Assembly (NCBI GenBank): GCA_002733485.1
Contig: NVVU01000055.1
Span: 15,278-20,384, forward strand
Direction: 5' to 3'
Length of the DNA: 5,107 nt
Source: Robiginitomaculum sp.
GTDB lineage: Bacteria; Pseudomonadota; Alphaproteobacteria; Caulobacterales; Maricaulaceae
Part shown: positions 4,713-5,107 of the stretch, in pieces
Layout: each line of letters opens with the position of its first letter
Numbering within the stretch: the first letter of the stretch is position 1
Made by a program: the position numbers and the translations under genes
The notes under the pieces: generated by a model
Databases searched by the model: none
What the model was told of the DNA's origin: nothing
What the model saw: only the letters and a program-made list of their open reading frames with translations

Positions 4713-5107
4713 TGCGCAAAAAACATATTACAATACACACTGATGGTGCCTGTTCGGGCAATCCCGGCCCCGGTGGCTGGGGCGTGCTAATGCAGGCCAT
4801 GGACGGCACCAAAGTCGTCAAAGAACGCGAGCTTTTCGGTGGCGAGCAGGACACCACCAACAACCGGATGGAACTGTTGGGCGCAATCAATGCGCTTGAG
4901 GTACTGGCCCGCGCCTCGACGATCACCATCGTCACCGACAGCGCCTATGTGAAAAATGGCGTGACCACCTGGATTCACAGTTGGAAGCGCAACGGCTGGA
5001 AAACCTCGGCCAAAAAGCCGGTCAAAAACGTCGAACTGTGGAAACGGCTGGATCTGGCGCAGGCGCGTCACAACGTGACATTTGAGTGGGTCAAGGGCCA
5101 CGCCGGG
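4712..5107 (+). CDS. rnhA: Ribonuclease HI, 3' end cut by the window
   Basis: Degrades the RNA strand of RNA-DNA hybrids in the cytoplasm, removing primers and R-loops. 132 residues are visible, most of the usual length of about 150. It opens with the family's T-D-G-A-C-S-G-N-P-G-P-G-G-W-G segment. Catalytic residues: D11, E54 (in NNRMELLGAI), D76 (in TDSAYV) and the flexible-loop H130 in WVKGHAG; the final conserved Asp lies just past the window end. Residues 87-103 (W-I-H-S-W-K-R-N-G-W-K-T then KKPV) form the basic handle that grips substrate in bacterial RNase HI, so this is the handle-bearing type. The start ATG has only AGGG 2 nt upstream, a poor ribosome site, but there is no better in-frame start and homology begins directly after it. 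The gene may be co-transcribed with the PAS-like gene; no functional link is evident. Confidence 0.97.
   Translation, partial: MRKKHITIHTDGACSGNPGPGGWGVLMQAMDGTKVVKERELFGGEQDTTNNRMELLGAINALEVLARASTITIVTDSAYVKNGVTTWIHSWKRNGWKTSAKKPVKNVELWKRLDLAQARHNVTFEWVKGHAG

Noticed and set aside
4529..5101. Minus-strand open frames opposite the PAS-like gene and rnhA
   Set aside because: They lie opposite rnhA, whose catalytic motifs are unmistakable, and show no features of their own.

Overview
The window reads as a chromosomal segment of a stalked or budding alphaproteobacterium of the Caulobacter / Maricaulis / Hyphomonas type. The main evidence is an hfaA-hfaB-hfaD cluster, the protein anchor that ties the holdfast polysaccharide to the cell envelope. 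Exact genus cannot be read from the sequence; GC content looks moderate, below that of Caulobacter itself.

Layout. (1) Positions 1-2456, plus strand: the 3' end of hfaA (start outside the window), then hfaB (a CsgG-like outer-membrane lipoprotein) and hfaD (a repeat-built surface protein). The genes are tightly coupled: hfaA/hfaB overlap by 8 nt, and hfaB/hfaD by 86 nt, so the whole HfaD signal peptide is encoded inside the 3' end of hfaB. (2) 2532-3125, plus: a secreted DUF1287 protein, probably a cysteine-hydrolase-fold envelope protein, 75 nt after hfaD. (3) 3122-4036, minus: an unrecognised exported protein with glycine-rich, (Ala-Glu)n and (Ala-Ser)n segments and a cysteine-containing core; its stop codon overlaps the DUF1287 stop codon tail to tail. 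(4) 4037-4239: a divergent intergenic region with a 10-bp perfect inverted repeat and overlapping alternative hairpins in the leader of the minus-strand gene. (5) 4240-4656, plus: a small cytoplasmic protein that looks like a single PAS-type domain, with a GTG start. (6) 4712-5107, plus: rnhA (ribonuclease HI), cut by the window end.

How they fit together. From work on the Caulobacter system, HfaB is the outer-membrane export and stability factor for the surface proteins HfaA and HfaD, which together anchor the adhesive holdfast. The sequence adds that HfaA and HfaD are built on the same unit: a Gly-Asn turn, then about 17-19 residues later a Gln-x-Asn turn. In HfaD this unit recurs eight times with a period of about 48 residues. 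The adjacent exported DUF1287 protein and the low-complexity minus-strand protein are candidates for an envelope or holdfast role by position only; the PAS-like gene and rnhA look like a separate, unrelated module. No tRNA, rRNA, CRISPR array, insertion sequence or convincing intrinsic terminator was seen.
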